From positions 2,790,001-2,854,000 of the forward strand of contig NZ_CP025228.1 in assembly GCF_004102025.1 (NCBI RefSeq): a stretch of DNA of 64,000 bases, read 5' to 3'. Of the stretch, positions 25,923 through 34,342 are shown one piece after another (the stretch's first letter is position 1; every line of letters begins with the position of its first letter). Made by a program: the position numbers and the translations under genes. Source of the DNA: Actinomyces qiguomingii. Lineage in GTDB: Bacteria; Actinomycetota; Actinomycetes; Actinomycetales; Actinomycetaceae. Under the pieces are notes generated by a model, which was given only the letters and a program-made list of their open reading frames with translations, was not told the origin of the DNA and searched no databases.

Positions 25923-28079
25923 TCAGCGGTCGAACTCCTCGCGCACCGCGGTCAGCAGGCTCGCCAGGCGCACATTGTCCGGCAGGTCCTCCACTAGGAC
26001 GACCTCGCCCGACCCATCCGCGAGCGGGATCTTCCAGTTCGGGTACTCCTTGTCCGTGCCGGGCTGGTTCTGCGCACGGCGCTCCCCAACGCCGTCCACC
26101 AGCGAGATCCCCACCAGGGCCGACGGCGTGTGCACCACGTAGCGGTAAAGTGCCTCCACGGTCTCCCGTTCAGAGGGATTGTCCCCCAGCAGGTCATGCT
26201 CACGCAGACGGGTGAGCATGCGCTCACGCTCAATACGGGCCTCGGTACGTACCTGATCAACGGGCTCGGTCAGCAGCCCGAGCCGCTCGCGCAGCGTCAC
26301 GTGCTCATCGGCCAGGTAGCCGGCGGTGGGCGGCAGGTCGTGGGTGTTTACGGTGGACAGAGCCAGGTGGCGGTAGGCGCCCGGCTCCAGCGGCCAGCCG
26401 TTGTCCTCCTGCTTTTCGAACCAGAGCACGGAGGTGCCCAGCACCCCACGGCTGGCCAGGTACTCGCGCGCCCAGGGCTCCACGGTGCCCAGGTCCTCAC
26501 CGATAATCACGGCGCCGGCACGGTGTGCCTCCAGTAGAACCACGCCGATCATCGCCTCGTGGTCGTAACGCACGTAGGCCCCCTGATCGGCGCGCAGGCC
26601 GTCGGGGATCCACCACAGGCGGAACAGTCCGATTATGTGGTCTATGCGCAGCGCACCGGAATGCCGTAGCACCGTGCCCACCATCTCACGCAGGGGCGCA
26701 TAGGCGGTCTCCGCCAGCCGACCGGGATCCCACGGCGGCTGGGACCAGTTCTGTCCCAGCTGGTTGTACATATCCGGTGGAGCTCCCACCCCGACGCCGG
26801 AGGCGAAGGCCTCCGGTTCCGCCCAGGCGTCCGCACCCCGCGGATGCACGCCGACGGCCAGGTCGTCCATCAGTCCCAGGCTCATTCCGGCCGCCTTGGC
26901 CTCCGCCTGGGCACGTCCCAGCTGCTCATCGACGATCCACTGCAACCAGGCGTAGAAGTCTATGCGGTCGGCAAGGGTACGAGCCTCATTGGCCACAAAG
27001 GCACTGGAAGCGTCCTTGAGGTTCTCGGGCCAGTCCTCGAAACTGCCGTGCTTCTCCATAAGCGCGCACCACAACGCGAAGCGTTCCAGGCCCGGTCCCT
27101 GAGCCTCACGGAAGCGCTCGAAGTCCCGTTGCCGGGAGCGGGAGCGGCCGGCAGCGAAAATGACCTCCAGGGCCTCTCGCTTGACCTTCCAGGCGGCGTC
27201 CCGATCAATGGCGTCGGCGGTCAGATTCGCGTCGGCGACCTCCTCATGCGCCCACTGCACCAGCGAGCGGCGCGGCCCGGACAGGCGCGCAACCTCAAGG
27301 ATGTTCTCGGGACGGATGTAGATGGGGTTGACGAAGCGGCGGGTGACCGGCAAATAGGGCGACGGCGTCATCGTCCCGACGGGCTCGGCGGCGTGCATCG
27401 GATTGATGAGCAGGAAGTCCGCCCCCTCATCACCCAGGAACCCGGCCAACTCGGTCAGATCGTCGGCGTCGCCGATTCCCCATGATCCGCGCGAGCGGAT
27501 CGAGTACAGCTGGGCCATGACACCCCAGCCACGTCCCCCCAGGGAGGCGGGCAGGTCCAGGTGGTCGGGAGTTACGGCCAGGGCCGCGGTCGCCGAGTAG
27601 GTGTTCTCGCCGGAGGCGGATTCAATATTGGCGACGATGGTGTGCCAGCCCAGCGGCAGATCGTCGGGGATGACGAAGGACTCCTGGCCGATCAGCACGC
27701 CGTCGATCTCGCGCGCCGCAGTCCAATCGTCGGTCTGCAGCAGCTGCAGCCTGTCTCCCCCCTCCAGATTGACATACACCTGTACGCGGGCGTCGTCGGG
27801 AAGGTGCACCGGCACGGTCGCCTGCGAACCGGCCCGCACCACCACGGTGGGGGGCAGGGTGCGGCGCCAGGGGGCAAGGCTAGCCTCACGCAGGGAGTCC
27901 TCTACCTCCTGCGCGTTAGCCGCCTTGACACCCAGGGCCGCCAGGACGGCGACCAGGGTACGACGCGAGGGAGCGGCGAGGTTGCCGTGATAGTCCCAGT
28001 ACTCGGTTGAGACCCCATGGGCCTCGGCGAGCTGCTTCAGGCTCTCGTCGGGGAGGTCGGATGCGGTGGAGTCGGTCAT
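25923..28079 (-). CDS. malQ: 4-alpha-glucanotransferase (amylomaltase, GH77)
   Basis: A 718-residue cytoplasmic glucanotransferase that rearranges maltodextrins and releases glucose. An extra N-terminal region of about 150 residues precedes the barrel (actinobacterial/long MalQ type; DESLKQLAEAHGVSTEYWD at the start). Barrel motifs: RGSWGIGDADDL, the nucleophile Asp in LRIDHIIGLFRLWWIP, the acid/base Glu in IIGEDLGTV and the transition-state region STVNTHDLPP. Placement among PTS genes fits glucose/maltodextrin metabolism. The upstream gap has a LacI-type-looking sequence (28217-28230) that could be an operator. Confidence 0.93.
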   Translation of the reverse strand: MTDSTASDLPDESLKQLAEAHGVSTEYWDYHGNLAAPSRRTLVAVLAALGVKAANAQEVEDSLREASLAPWRRTLPPTVVVRAGSQATVPVHLPDDARVQVYVNLEGGDRLQLLQTDDWTAAREIDGVLIGQESFVIPDDLPLGWHTIVANIESASGENTYSATAALAVTPDHLDLPASLGGRGWGVMAQLYSIRSRGSWGIGDADDLTELAGFLGDEGADFLLINPMHAAEPVGTMTPSPYLPVTRRFVNPIYIRPENILEVARLSGPRRSLVQWAHEEVADANLTADAIDRDAAWKVKREALEVIFAAGRSRSRQRDFERFREAQGPGLERFALWCALMEKHGSFEDWPENLKDASSAFVANEARTLADRIDFYAWLQWIVDEQLGRAQAEAKAAGMSLGLMDDLAVGVHPRGADAWAEPEAFASGVGVGAPPDMYNQLGQNWSQPPWDPGRLAETAYAPLREMVGTVLRHSGALRIDHIIGLFRLWWIPDGLRADQGAYVRYDHEAMIGVVLLEAHRAGAVIIGEDLGTVEPWAREYLASRGVLGTSVLWFEKQEDNGWPLEPGAYRHLALSTVNTHDLPPTAGYLADEHVTLRERLGLLTEPVDQVRTEARIERERMLTRLREHDLLGDNPSERETVEALYRYVVHTPSALVGISLVDGVGERRAQNQPGTDKEYPNWKIPLADGSGEVVLVEDLPDNVRLASLLTAVREEFDR

Positions 28080-28216
28080 GGCGGTTCAGCCTAATGTTCG
28101 GTCGCGCGTGCGCGCGAGGACGTACCCGGGCGCTTGGGACCGGGGATGTTATCTAGGGATGACCCCGCGCACCGAAGCGACTGCACGGCGGCCCGACGGG
28201 CGGGAACATCTTTTAC

Positions 28217-28230
28217 AGCAAGCGTTTCAC
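28217..28230 (-). promoter_or_regulatory. Possible LacI-type operator upstream of malQ
   Basis: AGCAAGCGTTTCAC (GTGAAACGCTTGCT on the malQ strand) is about 140 bp upstream of malQ. The central CG and flanking AAA/TTG resemble half-matching LacI-family sites of maltose operons. The resemblance is partial and only one copy is seen. Confidence 0.25.
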
Positions 28231-28297
28231 ACGATCCGCGCCCACGCCAGTCCCCCACACCGAGGACTTTCACCGCGTGGGAACCTACGCCCGACCG

Positions 28298-28336
28298 CCC
28301 CGCTCTGCGGGGTAACGGCCGGGCGGGCGACCGCCC
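28298..28336 (-). terminator. Hairpins downstream of the EIIB gene
   Basis: Two GC hairpins lie after the EIIB stop in the direction of transcription: GGGCGG/CCGCCC (28321-28336) and CCCCGC/GCGGGG with a three-base loop (28298-28312). They separate EIIB from malQ and probably terminate the EIIB message. The rest of the 293-bp gap carries malQ upstream sequence. Confidence 0.5.
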
Positions 28337-28372
28337 AAGTGACGACGGCCGACCAACGACATCTGGTGACGG

Positions 28373-28603
28373 TCAGTCCAGGTCGGCTATCTCCTGGGCA
28401 ATCGCATCCGCGGTGGGGCCGACCACCACCTGCACCACCCGGCCGGAACGGACCACGCCGAAGGCGCCGGTGGCACGCAGGGCCTCTTCATCAACCTTCT
28501 CCTGATCAACGACCTCCACCCGCAGGCGGGTGATGCAGGGCTCCAGGTCGGAAATGTTCTCCCGCCCGCCCAGGCCGGCGACGATTTCAGCTGCAGTACT
28601 CAT
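28373..28603 (-). CDS. PTS glucose-type EIIB domain protein
   Basis: A 76-residue free-standing EIIB of the glucose/N-acetylglucosamine family. The phosphorylated cysteine is Cys23 in LEPCITRLRVEV, with the typical ALRATGAFGVVRSG and VQVVVGPTADAIA downstream. It accepts phosphate from EIIA and donates it to the sugar at the EIIC membrane channel. In most bacteria this domain is fused to EIIC; here it stands alone, as also found in some actinobacteria. It is divergent from ptsI, with a 193-bp promoter region between them, so all general and sugar-specific parts here can be co-ordinately expressed. Confidence 0.93.
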   Translation of the reverse strand: MSTAAEIVAGLGGRENISDLEPCITRLRVEVVDQEKVDEEALRATGAFGVVRSGRVVQVVVGPTADAIAQEIADLD

Positions 28604-28796
28604 GCGCGCTCCTAGTAGTTCCTCGTGCTCGACGTCACTTTATCGCAGTTCACGGCGCCCGGGGGCGGCCTCTAACCCCTTCTCGCCTGCCAATCGTCAT
28701 TCATCCAATGGCAGAATCGTTCCACGAAGCACAGACTCGGTGCACAATGAGCCGTGACATCCGTCTCCGTTCTCCGTCACCGTTGAGGAGCACCAT

Positions 28797-30494
28797 ATGG
28801 CCCCGTCCGCCGCAAACCCCACCCCTCTGTCCGGCATCGGCGTGAGCCCCGGGCTCGTCGCAGGTCCCGTTGCCCGCATGGCGCCCGGCATCGCCGAGCC
28901 CGAGATCGCCACCCTGGACCCGAACCGTGACACCGAGAAGGAGTGCGACCGCATCGCCGCGGCCGCACAGACCGTCAAGAAGGGCCTAGAACTATCGGCC
29001 GCCGAGGCCAAGGGCGATGGTCGCACCCTGCTGGAGACCACCGCCCAGATGGCGGCCGACCCCACGCTGACATCCTCGGCGCAGGCCATGGTCCGCGAAC
29101 GCCGTCTGGTTCCCGAGCGGGCCGTGTGGGAGGCCGCCGGCACGCTGGCCTCCATGCTGGAGTCACTTGGTGGCTATATGGCCGAGCGCACGCGGGACGT
29201 ACAGGATGTGCGCGACCGCATCGTGGCGGTACTCACCGACGCGCCCATGCCCGGCATCCCCCGCCTGCCGGAGCCCTTCGTGCTGGTGGCCGAGGACCTC
29301 GCCCCCGCAGACACCGCCCTGCTCGATCCGGAGAAGGTCGTGGCCTTCGTAACCTCCGAGGGTGGCCCGACGTCCCACACGGCGATCCTGGCCCGCGCCC
29401 TGGGCATGCCCGCGATCGTAGGAACGGGCGCCGCCGTCACCGATCAACTCTCCGACGGCGATATCGTGCTTGTGGACGGCACCAAGGGCTCGATCGTGCT
29501 GGACCCGAGCGAGGATCAGCTGCGGCGCGCCCGCGAACTGGCCAGCCGGGTGCGTGTATTCAACGGTGATGGCGCCACCAAGGACGGCCACGAGGTGCAG
29601 TTGCTCGCCAATGTCGGCGACGGCGCCGCAGCCCGCTCGGCGGCCGAGGCCAACGCCATGGGTGTGGGGCTGTTCCGCACCGAGTTCTGCTTCCTGGATC
29701 AGCCGGAGGAGCCCAGCGTCGACGAGCAGGTAGAGGCGTACAAGGCCGTGCTGGCCGCCTTCCCGGGTAAGAAGGTGGTGGTGCGCACGTTGGATGCCGG
29801 CGCCGACAAGCCGCTGCCTTTCCTCACCGACGCCACCGAGGCCAATCCGGCCCTGGGCGTGCGCGCCTACCGCACCACGCGCCGCGACCCGGAGGTACTC
29901 GACCACCAGTTGGAGGCTCTGGCCAGGGCCGAAGCCGAAACTAATGCGAAGGTGTGGGTCATGGCCCCCATGATCTCCACGGCCGAGGAGGCCAAGGCCT
30001 TCACCGATAAGGCCCGCTCCTACGGCCTGCAGACGGCGGGCATGATGATCGAGGTGCCCTCGGCGGCCATCATGGCCGACAAGATGTTCGAGCACGCTGA
30101 CTTCGCCTCTATCGGCACCAATGATCTGACGCAGTACGTGATGGCCGCCGACCGCCTGCTGTCCTCGCTGGCGGACCTGTCCACCGCCTGGCAGCCGGCC
30201 GTGCTGCGGCTGATCAAGCAGGCCTGCGACGGCGCCGCCCCGCATGGACGTCCTGTGGGCGTGTGCGGCGAGGCCGCCGCGGACCCGGCGTTGGCGACGG
30301 TGCTGGTGGGTCTGGGCGTGGCCAGCCTGTCCATGACGGCCCGCGCTCTGCCCGATGTCGACGCCGTCCTTAAGTCGGTGGACCTGGCCGAGTGCCGGCG
30401 ACTGGCCGACATCGCCACGGCGTCGGCCACGGCCGAGGAAGCCCGGCAGGCGGTACGCACCGAACTGCCGATCCTGGAGGAGCTCGGCCTTTGA
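28797..30494 (+). CDS. ptsI: Phosphoenolpyruvate-protein phosphotransferase (PTS enzyme I)
   Basis: A 565-residue enzyme I that moves phosphate from PEP to HPr. Start is ATG 28797 after GAGGAG. The phospho-histidine is His194 in GGPTSHTAILAR. The C-terminal PEP-binding domain shows GVGLFRTEFCFLDQ, VRTLDAGADKPLPF, VRAYRTTRRDPEV, TNDLTQYVMAADR and the catalytic Cys in PVGVCGEAAADP. Length and motifs are complete. ptsH (HPr) is not in the window. The thioesterase gene begins within the last codons of ptsI, so the two are co-transcribed. Confidence 0.95.
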   Translation: MAPSAANPTPLSGIGVSPGLVAGPVARMAPGIAEPEIATLDPNRDTEKECDRIAAAAQTVKKGLELSAAEAKGDGRTLLETTAQMAADPTLTSSAQAMVRERRLVPERAVWEAAGTLASMLESLGGYMAERTRDVQDVRDRIVAVLTDAPMPGIPRLPEPFVLVAEDLAPADTALLDPEKVVAFVTSEGGPTSHTAILARALGMPAIVGTGAAVTDQLSDGDIVLVDGTKGSIVLDPSEDQLRRARELASRVRVFNGDGATKDGHEVQLLANVGDGAAARSAAEANAMGVGLFRTEFCFLDQPEEPSVDEQVEAYKAVLAAFPGKKVVVRTLDAGADKPLPFLTDATEANPALGVRAYRTTRRDPEVLDHQLEALARAEAETNAKVWVMAPMISTAEEAKAFTDKARSYGLQTAGMMIEVPSAAIMADKMFEHADFASIGTNDLTQYVMAADRLLSSLADLSTAWQPAVLRLIKQACDGAAPHGRPVGVCGEAAADPALATVLVGLGVASLSMTARALPDVDAVLKSVDLAECRRLADIATASATAEEARQAVRTELPILEELGL

Positions 30495-31486
30495 CGCAGC
30501 CGTATCCCGTTCCCCCCGCAACCACCGAACCACTCGGATCCGTCACTCGGATACTCGCCCTGGACCCGGCGGCCGACGGGGGGAACGGGAACGACGCCTT
30601 CACCGGCTCCTCGTTGCCGCAATTGTCTGGGCGCATCTACGGCGGCCAGGTAGTCGCCCAGGGACTGCTGGCGGCCGCCGCCACCATGGTCGACGACGGT
30701 GACGGACCGCGCCAGCCGCATTCGGTTCATGCCTTCTTCATGCGTGGCGGCAGACCGGGTCAGCCGCTGCGCTTCGAGGTTGAGCGCATGCATGACGGGC
30801 GCTCCTTCTCTCAGCGCCGAACCACAGCCACCCAGGACGGCACGCCGATCTTGACCATGATCTCCTCCTTCCAGGAGCAGCAGGACGGCACGGAGGTGCA
30901 GTTGGCGGCCCCCGACGTCCCAAATCCGGAGGAGTTGACCAGCGGCCTGGAGATCTTTCGTTCCATCGACCACCCGGTGGCCAAGTTCCTGGGACGCACC
31001 ACGGCTTTTGACATCCGCCACGTGGAGGGCAATATCTACCTGCGTCCGAGTCGGCGGAAACAGGGACACCAGCATCTGTGGGTGCGCTCACGCGGCACGA
31101 TTCCGCCGGACGCCACCCAGACCGTCCATCGGGCGCTGCTGACGTATATGTGCGACCAGGTCATGCTGGAACCTGCGCTACGCAGCCAAGGCCTGTCCTG
31201 GCGCAGCGAGGGCATGAGCCTGGCGACCCTGGATCACGCCCAATGGTTCCATCGGGACGTGGATGCTGGGGATTGGATGCTGTTCGTACAGGACTCGCCG
31301 ACCTCCCAGGGTGGACGCTCCATGGCGCGCGCAGAGGTCTTCGACTCCGCCGGGAGACTGGTGTCAACCATCGCCCAGGAGGGAATGATTCGCACCCCTA
31401 CAGCCACCTCCAAGGGCGGTGGCGACTGGGCGATTCGCGTGGCCGAAGGGGATGACGGCGGGTCGATCCCGACCCCTTCATCCTGA
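30491..31486 (+). CDS. tesB: Acyl-CoA thioesterase II (TesB family)
   Basis: A 331-residue double-hotdog thioesterase that hydrolyses acyl-CoA to fatty acid and CoA. I place the start at the TTG at 30491, which overlaps the ptsI stop (TTGA) and follows GGAGG by about 12 bases; the frame is open further upstream but that part only mirrors ptsI. The N-terminal hotdog has SGRIYGGQVVAQGL and HSVHAFFMRGG; the second has TYMCDQVMLEPAL and DHAQWFHRD followed by ARAEVFDSAGRLVSTIAQEG, matching TesB's Asp/Thr/Gln catalytic regions. The C-terminal 20 residues are low-complexity. The link with ptsI is probably one of transcription only. Confidence 0.85.
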   Translation: MTQPYPVPPATTEPLGSVTRILALDPAADGGNGNDAFTGSSLPQLSGRIYGGQVVAQGLLAAAATMVDDGDGPRQPHSVHAFFMRGGRPGQPLRFEVERMHDGRSFSQRRTTATQDGTPILTMISSFQEQQDGTEVQLAAPDVPNPEELTSGLEIFRSIDHPVAKFLGRTTAFDIRHVEGNIYLRPSRRKQGHQHLWVRSRGTIPPDATQTVHRALLTYMCDQVMLEPALRSQGLSWRSEGMSLATLDHAQWFHRDVDAGDWMLFVQDSPTSQGGRSMARAEVFDSAGRLVSTIAQEGMIRTPTATSKGGGDWAIRVAEGDDGGSIPTPSS

Positions 31487-31769
31487 CAATGTCACTCGAT
31501 GGGCATATCCGCCCCCACCACATGACGCCCTTAGCAACCGACATACTAGCTATCCGGTGATAAACGCAACAGAGTACACCGCGAATACACCCTCAAACCC
31601 CACTATCCGATGCTAGGCGCAGGTATGATGCTTAACAGAGACCTGCCTCCGCAGCACTCAACTGTTATATTTCCACTCGGCATCCTCCGGATCCGCGACA
31701 TGACAGTGGTGTTCCGTGGCGGCAGTCACGTCTTCTGTACGCCCATACCCGCCTAGAATAAGGAGCACC
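31487..31769 (+). promoter_or_regulatory. Leader region of the second surface-protein gene
   Basis: A 283-bp gap that is clearly lower in GC than its surroundings (for example ATAAACGCAACAGAGTACAC near 31560). It should carry the promoter of the surface-protein gene, whose ribosome site AAGGAG is at 31760-31765. I could not identify convincing -35/-10 boxes or a terminator for tesB. Confidence 0.4.
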
Positions 31770-33113
31770 ATGCGTTCCCGCGCCGTACCACGCCTCCTGG
31801 CGCTGATCGCTTCGGGGGTACTTGCCCTGGCGCTGATCGTTCCCGCCGCGTTCTTCAGCCCGGCCAGTGCCGATGAAGGCACGTGCACCGCAACATCGGA
31901 AACCCCCGACATCACGCTTCTCAAGAAGGATGAGCCGGTGTCCGCCGACAACGCGGTGGTCGCCTGGGAAATGCTGAAGCTTCAGTTCACCCTTGAGCTC
32001 AACGACGGTCACTGTGCCGGTCAGACCTATGAGATCAGCACCCCGGAAAAGCTGCGCTTCGACTCCGGGACCACCTGGAACCTGGACACCGAGGACGGCC
32101 AAACCGCCGCCACCATGACCTACGTGGCCGACGAGGACGGCTCGAAGGGCCGTCTGGTCATCACCCTGACCGACTACGTCGAATCCCACCACGACATCTC
32201 CCTGAACGGCTGGGTCGATACCCGACTGACCAGCGCCATCACGCCCTCCACTACCGAGCTTCTCACCTTCAGCACCAACGGCAGCGAGAAGATCCTCGAG
32301 GTTCCGGTGGGCGAGTGCGTCGGTAACTGCACCGAGATGCCGAACTATCTGGCGAAGTTCGGCTCCGCCCCTGCCCCTAACGCACAGGGCGTAAGCACCG
32401 GCAATGTGACGCTCCAGACCCCCACCATCACCCAGGAGATGGCCGCCGGCGCCGACTCCGTGACGTTGGGGTGGACCGATGAGCTCACCTCCCCCAACCA
32501 GGCCTTCACCTGCGAAGCCTCCGCCTACTCATACACCGGCCGCAACGTATGGGGAGACCCCACCGGCGGCACACCCACACAGGTGACCGTGACCAGCTGC
32601 GAGGACAACTCCATCAGCGGGACCGTAGTGATTCCCGTAGGTCAGTTCGCCCGGATCATCCTGCCGATGAACTTCACTGGCGCCGGCCCCTGGACCGACC
32701 GCGCTACGCTCATCATCGGTAGTCGGGACATTGAGAGCGAGGCGAAAGTGATCCTGCGTGACGGCGGCGGTTCCGCAACCGGAAGGGTCCCGACGCCCTC
32801 TACTCCGAAGGAGTCCCCGGCCCCAAGCCAGACCCCGACTCCGGCACAGCCGACCCCTAGCGAGTCTGCGACCCCGAGTGAGTCGCCCTCCGCGGCCGCT
32901 CCTTCGGAATCCGCAGCGCCGAGCCAGCCCTCTCAGGCCTCGGAATCGCCCAGTGCGGTCGCGAAGGCTACCACGCCCGCAGCTAAGTCCTCGGCCACGC
33001 GACCGCCCGCGCTGGCGCGTACCGGCTCCAACGGTCTGGCGCTGGTACTCGGTGCAGGTGCTCTGCTGATCCTCGGTGGGGCCGCGGTCTACCGCGCCCG
33101 CGCTCGCAAGTGA
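31770..33113 (+). CDS. Cell-wall-anchored surface protein with LARTG sorting signal
   Basis: A 447-residue exported protein. The ATG at 31770 follows AAGGAG. The signal peptide is long (residues 1-35, ending FFSPASA|DEG). The body from 36 to about 345 is beta-rich with few recognisable motifs; four or more Cys residues (CTATS, GHCAGQ, GECVGNCTEM) may form disulfides. A Pro/Ser/Thr-rich stalk of about 75 residues (TPKESPAPSQTPTPAQPTP) spans the wall, then LARTG, a hydrophobic helix and YRARARK. It is a probable surface adhesin or structural protein, sorted by a class E-type sortase not in the window. A perfect hairpin follows 46 bp after the stop. I do not recognise the body domain. Confidence 0.82.
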   Translation: MRSRAVPRLLALIASGVLALALIVPAAFFSPASADEGTCTATSETPDITLLKKDEPVSADNAVVAWEMLKLQFTLELNDGHCAGQTYEISTPEKLRFDSGTTWNLDTEDGQTAATMTYVADEDGSKGRLVITLTDYVESHHDISLNGWVDTRLTSAITPSTTELLTFSTNGSEKILEVPVGECVGNCTEMPNYLAKFGSAPAPNAQGVSTGNVTLQTPTITQEMAAGADSVTLGWTDELTSPNQAFTCEASAYSYTGRNVWGDPTGGTPTQVTVTSCEDNSISGTVVIPVGQFARIILPMNFTGAGPWTDRATLIIGSRDIESEAKVILRDGGGSATGRVPTPSTPKESPAPSQTPTPAQPTPSESATPSESPSAAAPSESAAPSQPSQASESPSAVAKATTPAAKSSATRPPALARTGSNGLALVLGAGALLILGGAAVYRARARK

Positions 33114-33159
33114 GGTGTTGAACCCGTTGTTGGGCTGAGAGCATCTCCTCCCGACGATT

Positions 33160-33206
33160 AAGCGGGTGGGGCCGCGGATCGAATCGATCCGCGGCCCCAC
33201 CCGCTT
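33160..33206 (+). terminator. Perfect 23-bp-arm hairpin after the surface-protein gene
   Basis: The two 23-base arms (starting AAGCGGGTGGGG and ending CCCCACCCGCTT) pair without mismatch around a single central base, followed by TATT. This is an exceptionally long terminator-like stem. Its central ATCGAATCGAT region is itself nearly palindromic. Confidence 0.8.
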
Positions 33207-33210
33207 TATT

Positions 33211-33252
33211 CGGCTCTTCCGGTCCGGCTCTTCCGGTCCGGCTCTTCCAGTC
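33211..33252. repeat. 14-bp tandem repeat, three units
   Basis: The unit CGGCTCTTCCGGTC occurs at 33211, 33225 and 33239 (the third with one change). It lies directly behind the terminator hairpin in non-coding DNA. Confidence 0.9.
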
Positions 33253-33272
33253 CGGCCTGAAGCATCTTCGCC

Positions 33273-33335
33273 GAGTTCGGTCGTTATCACCATCGAGTTC
33301 GGTAGATATGACGATCGAGTTCGGTTGGTGGGGTT
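33273..33335 (+). repeat. 22-bp period intergenic array B, three units
   Basis: GAGTTCGGT begins at 33273, 33295 and 33317, exactly 22 bp apart, with linkers CGTTATCACCATC and AGATATGACGATC. A G-rich tract (33327-33351) follows. The array and tract recur inverted at 59480-59556. Confidence 0.9.
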
Positions 33336-33655
33336 GGCGGGGCGGGGGGAGTGTCCGGATTCGGCACGAACGATGCTCCCCCGCCCGACGTCGTCTATCA
33401 GGTCCGTATGGTTTCAACGAGTTTCAGGGCGGCTGCTGGGAGGGGCAGCATGCTCATGCCGATTCTGGACACTTTTGGCTCCCAGGTGCCGGCCTACCGT
33501 CCTGGTGCGGCCAGCAGGTCAGGGCGTGTGGTTGTAGACCAGGTCCTTCCTTGTCCGATCGGCTGGGACTGGACCGTCTGGCTGCCGATGGACCGTCTAG
33601 CTGCGGTTGGACTCCCTGGCTGCCGTTAGACCCCCTGGCTGCCGTTGGACTGCCT

Positions 33656-33775
33656 GGAACGCACTCTCAGACGGTCCAACCGCGAGAACGCGGTCCATGC
33701 GCAGGAGCCCGGTCCAACCGCAGTAACGCGGTCCAAGTACGCGGCCGGCAGCGGCCCGGGCCCACACACACCACC
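33656..33775 (+). repeat. GGTCCAACCGC repeat block, inverted copy at 59 kb
   Basis: Units of the form CGGTCCAACCGCAG-AACG occur three to four times. The block from AACGCACTCTCAGACGGTCC to the GGCAGC/GGCCCG end matches the reverse complement of 59317-59415 over about 100 bp, with one extra unit here. The interval 33336-33655 also contains CAGTCGG/CTGCCG-type short repeats and GATTCTGGACACTT (33461-33474), which recurs near 35131 and 35296. Confidence 0.8.
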
Positions 33776-33832
33776 AACACCTCAAACCGGAAGAGCCGTG
33801 CTGGGGCCGGGGCCGGGGTCGGTAGGTTTAAA

Positions 33833-33957
33833 ACTCCGGTTCGGGCTCTACTACTCCGGTTCGGGCTCTACTACGCCACTTAGGTGTTTGTTGAAGGCCT
33901 CTGGACCGTTCAGCAGAGGCCTAAGTGGCGTACTCAACGGTGAAGTGGCGTAGTAGA
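33833..33957. repeat. 20-bp duplication and nested palindrome
   Basis: A 20-bp unit (ACTCCGGTTCGGGCTCTACT) is perfectly duplicated at 33833 and 33853. Next to it TACGCCACTTAGG (33872-33884) pairs with CCTAAGTGGCGTA (33920-33932), and AGGCCTCTG (33895-33903) pairs with CAGAGGCCT (33914-33922) inside. A third AAGTGGCGTAGTAGAG at 33942-33957 competes for pairing with the first arm. No gene is present here. Confidence 0.75.
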
Positions 33958-33959
33958 GG

Positions 33960-34342
33960 TCCCGGCGGGGTTGGTGGGTGTTTGAGGTGGCGCTTGCCGG
34001 TGGCGTTGGTGAGGGGCGGTGTTGGTTGGGTGTAGGTGGGTGGTGTCCGGGGCTGTGGCGTGCGGTGCTGGTGTGGTGTGTGTGGCTAGTGGGGTGTGGC
34101 GGTGAGGTTGCGATTTGGTCTACGGTACAAAGTTTGGTGCGTTTTGACGCCGACTTTTCCGCATGACTTCGTTGAAAGTTGGTGGCTGGAGGGGTCTTGG
34201 GGGGTGTCGGTGGCGCTTGGCTTGTTTTCAACGAAAGGTGGTAGTTTTGGGGTGGTGTTAGCCGGTCTCGTGGGGTGCTTGCGGGGTCGGTGGCGATCTG
34301 GCCTCTGGAAGTGGCGGTATGACGCGGTTTCCAGAGGTAGGG
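33960..34342 (+). promoter_or_regulatory. G/T-rich probable CRISPR leader region
   Basis: This 380-bp stretch directly before the first repeat is strongly G/T-biased on the plus strand (33970-34110), then contains the least GC-rich sequence of the area (34110-34260). No gene fits. A leader on this side agrees with the degenerate repeat at the opposite end of the array. Confidence 0.45.

Noticed and set aside
29163..30533. 456-codon minus-strand open frame
   Set aside because: It is antisense to ptsI, whose motifs are complete; long antisense frames are normal in high-GC DNA.
33351..33953. Several overlapping frames between the surface-protein gene and the CRISPR array
   Set aside because: They consist of translated repeat units, with no ribosome sites or family similarity.
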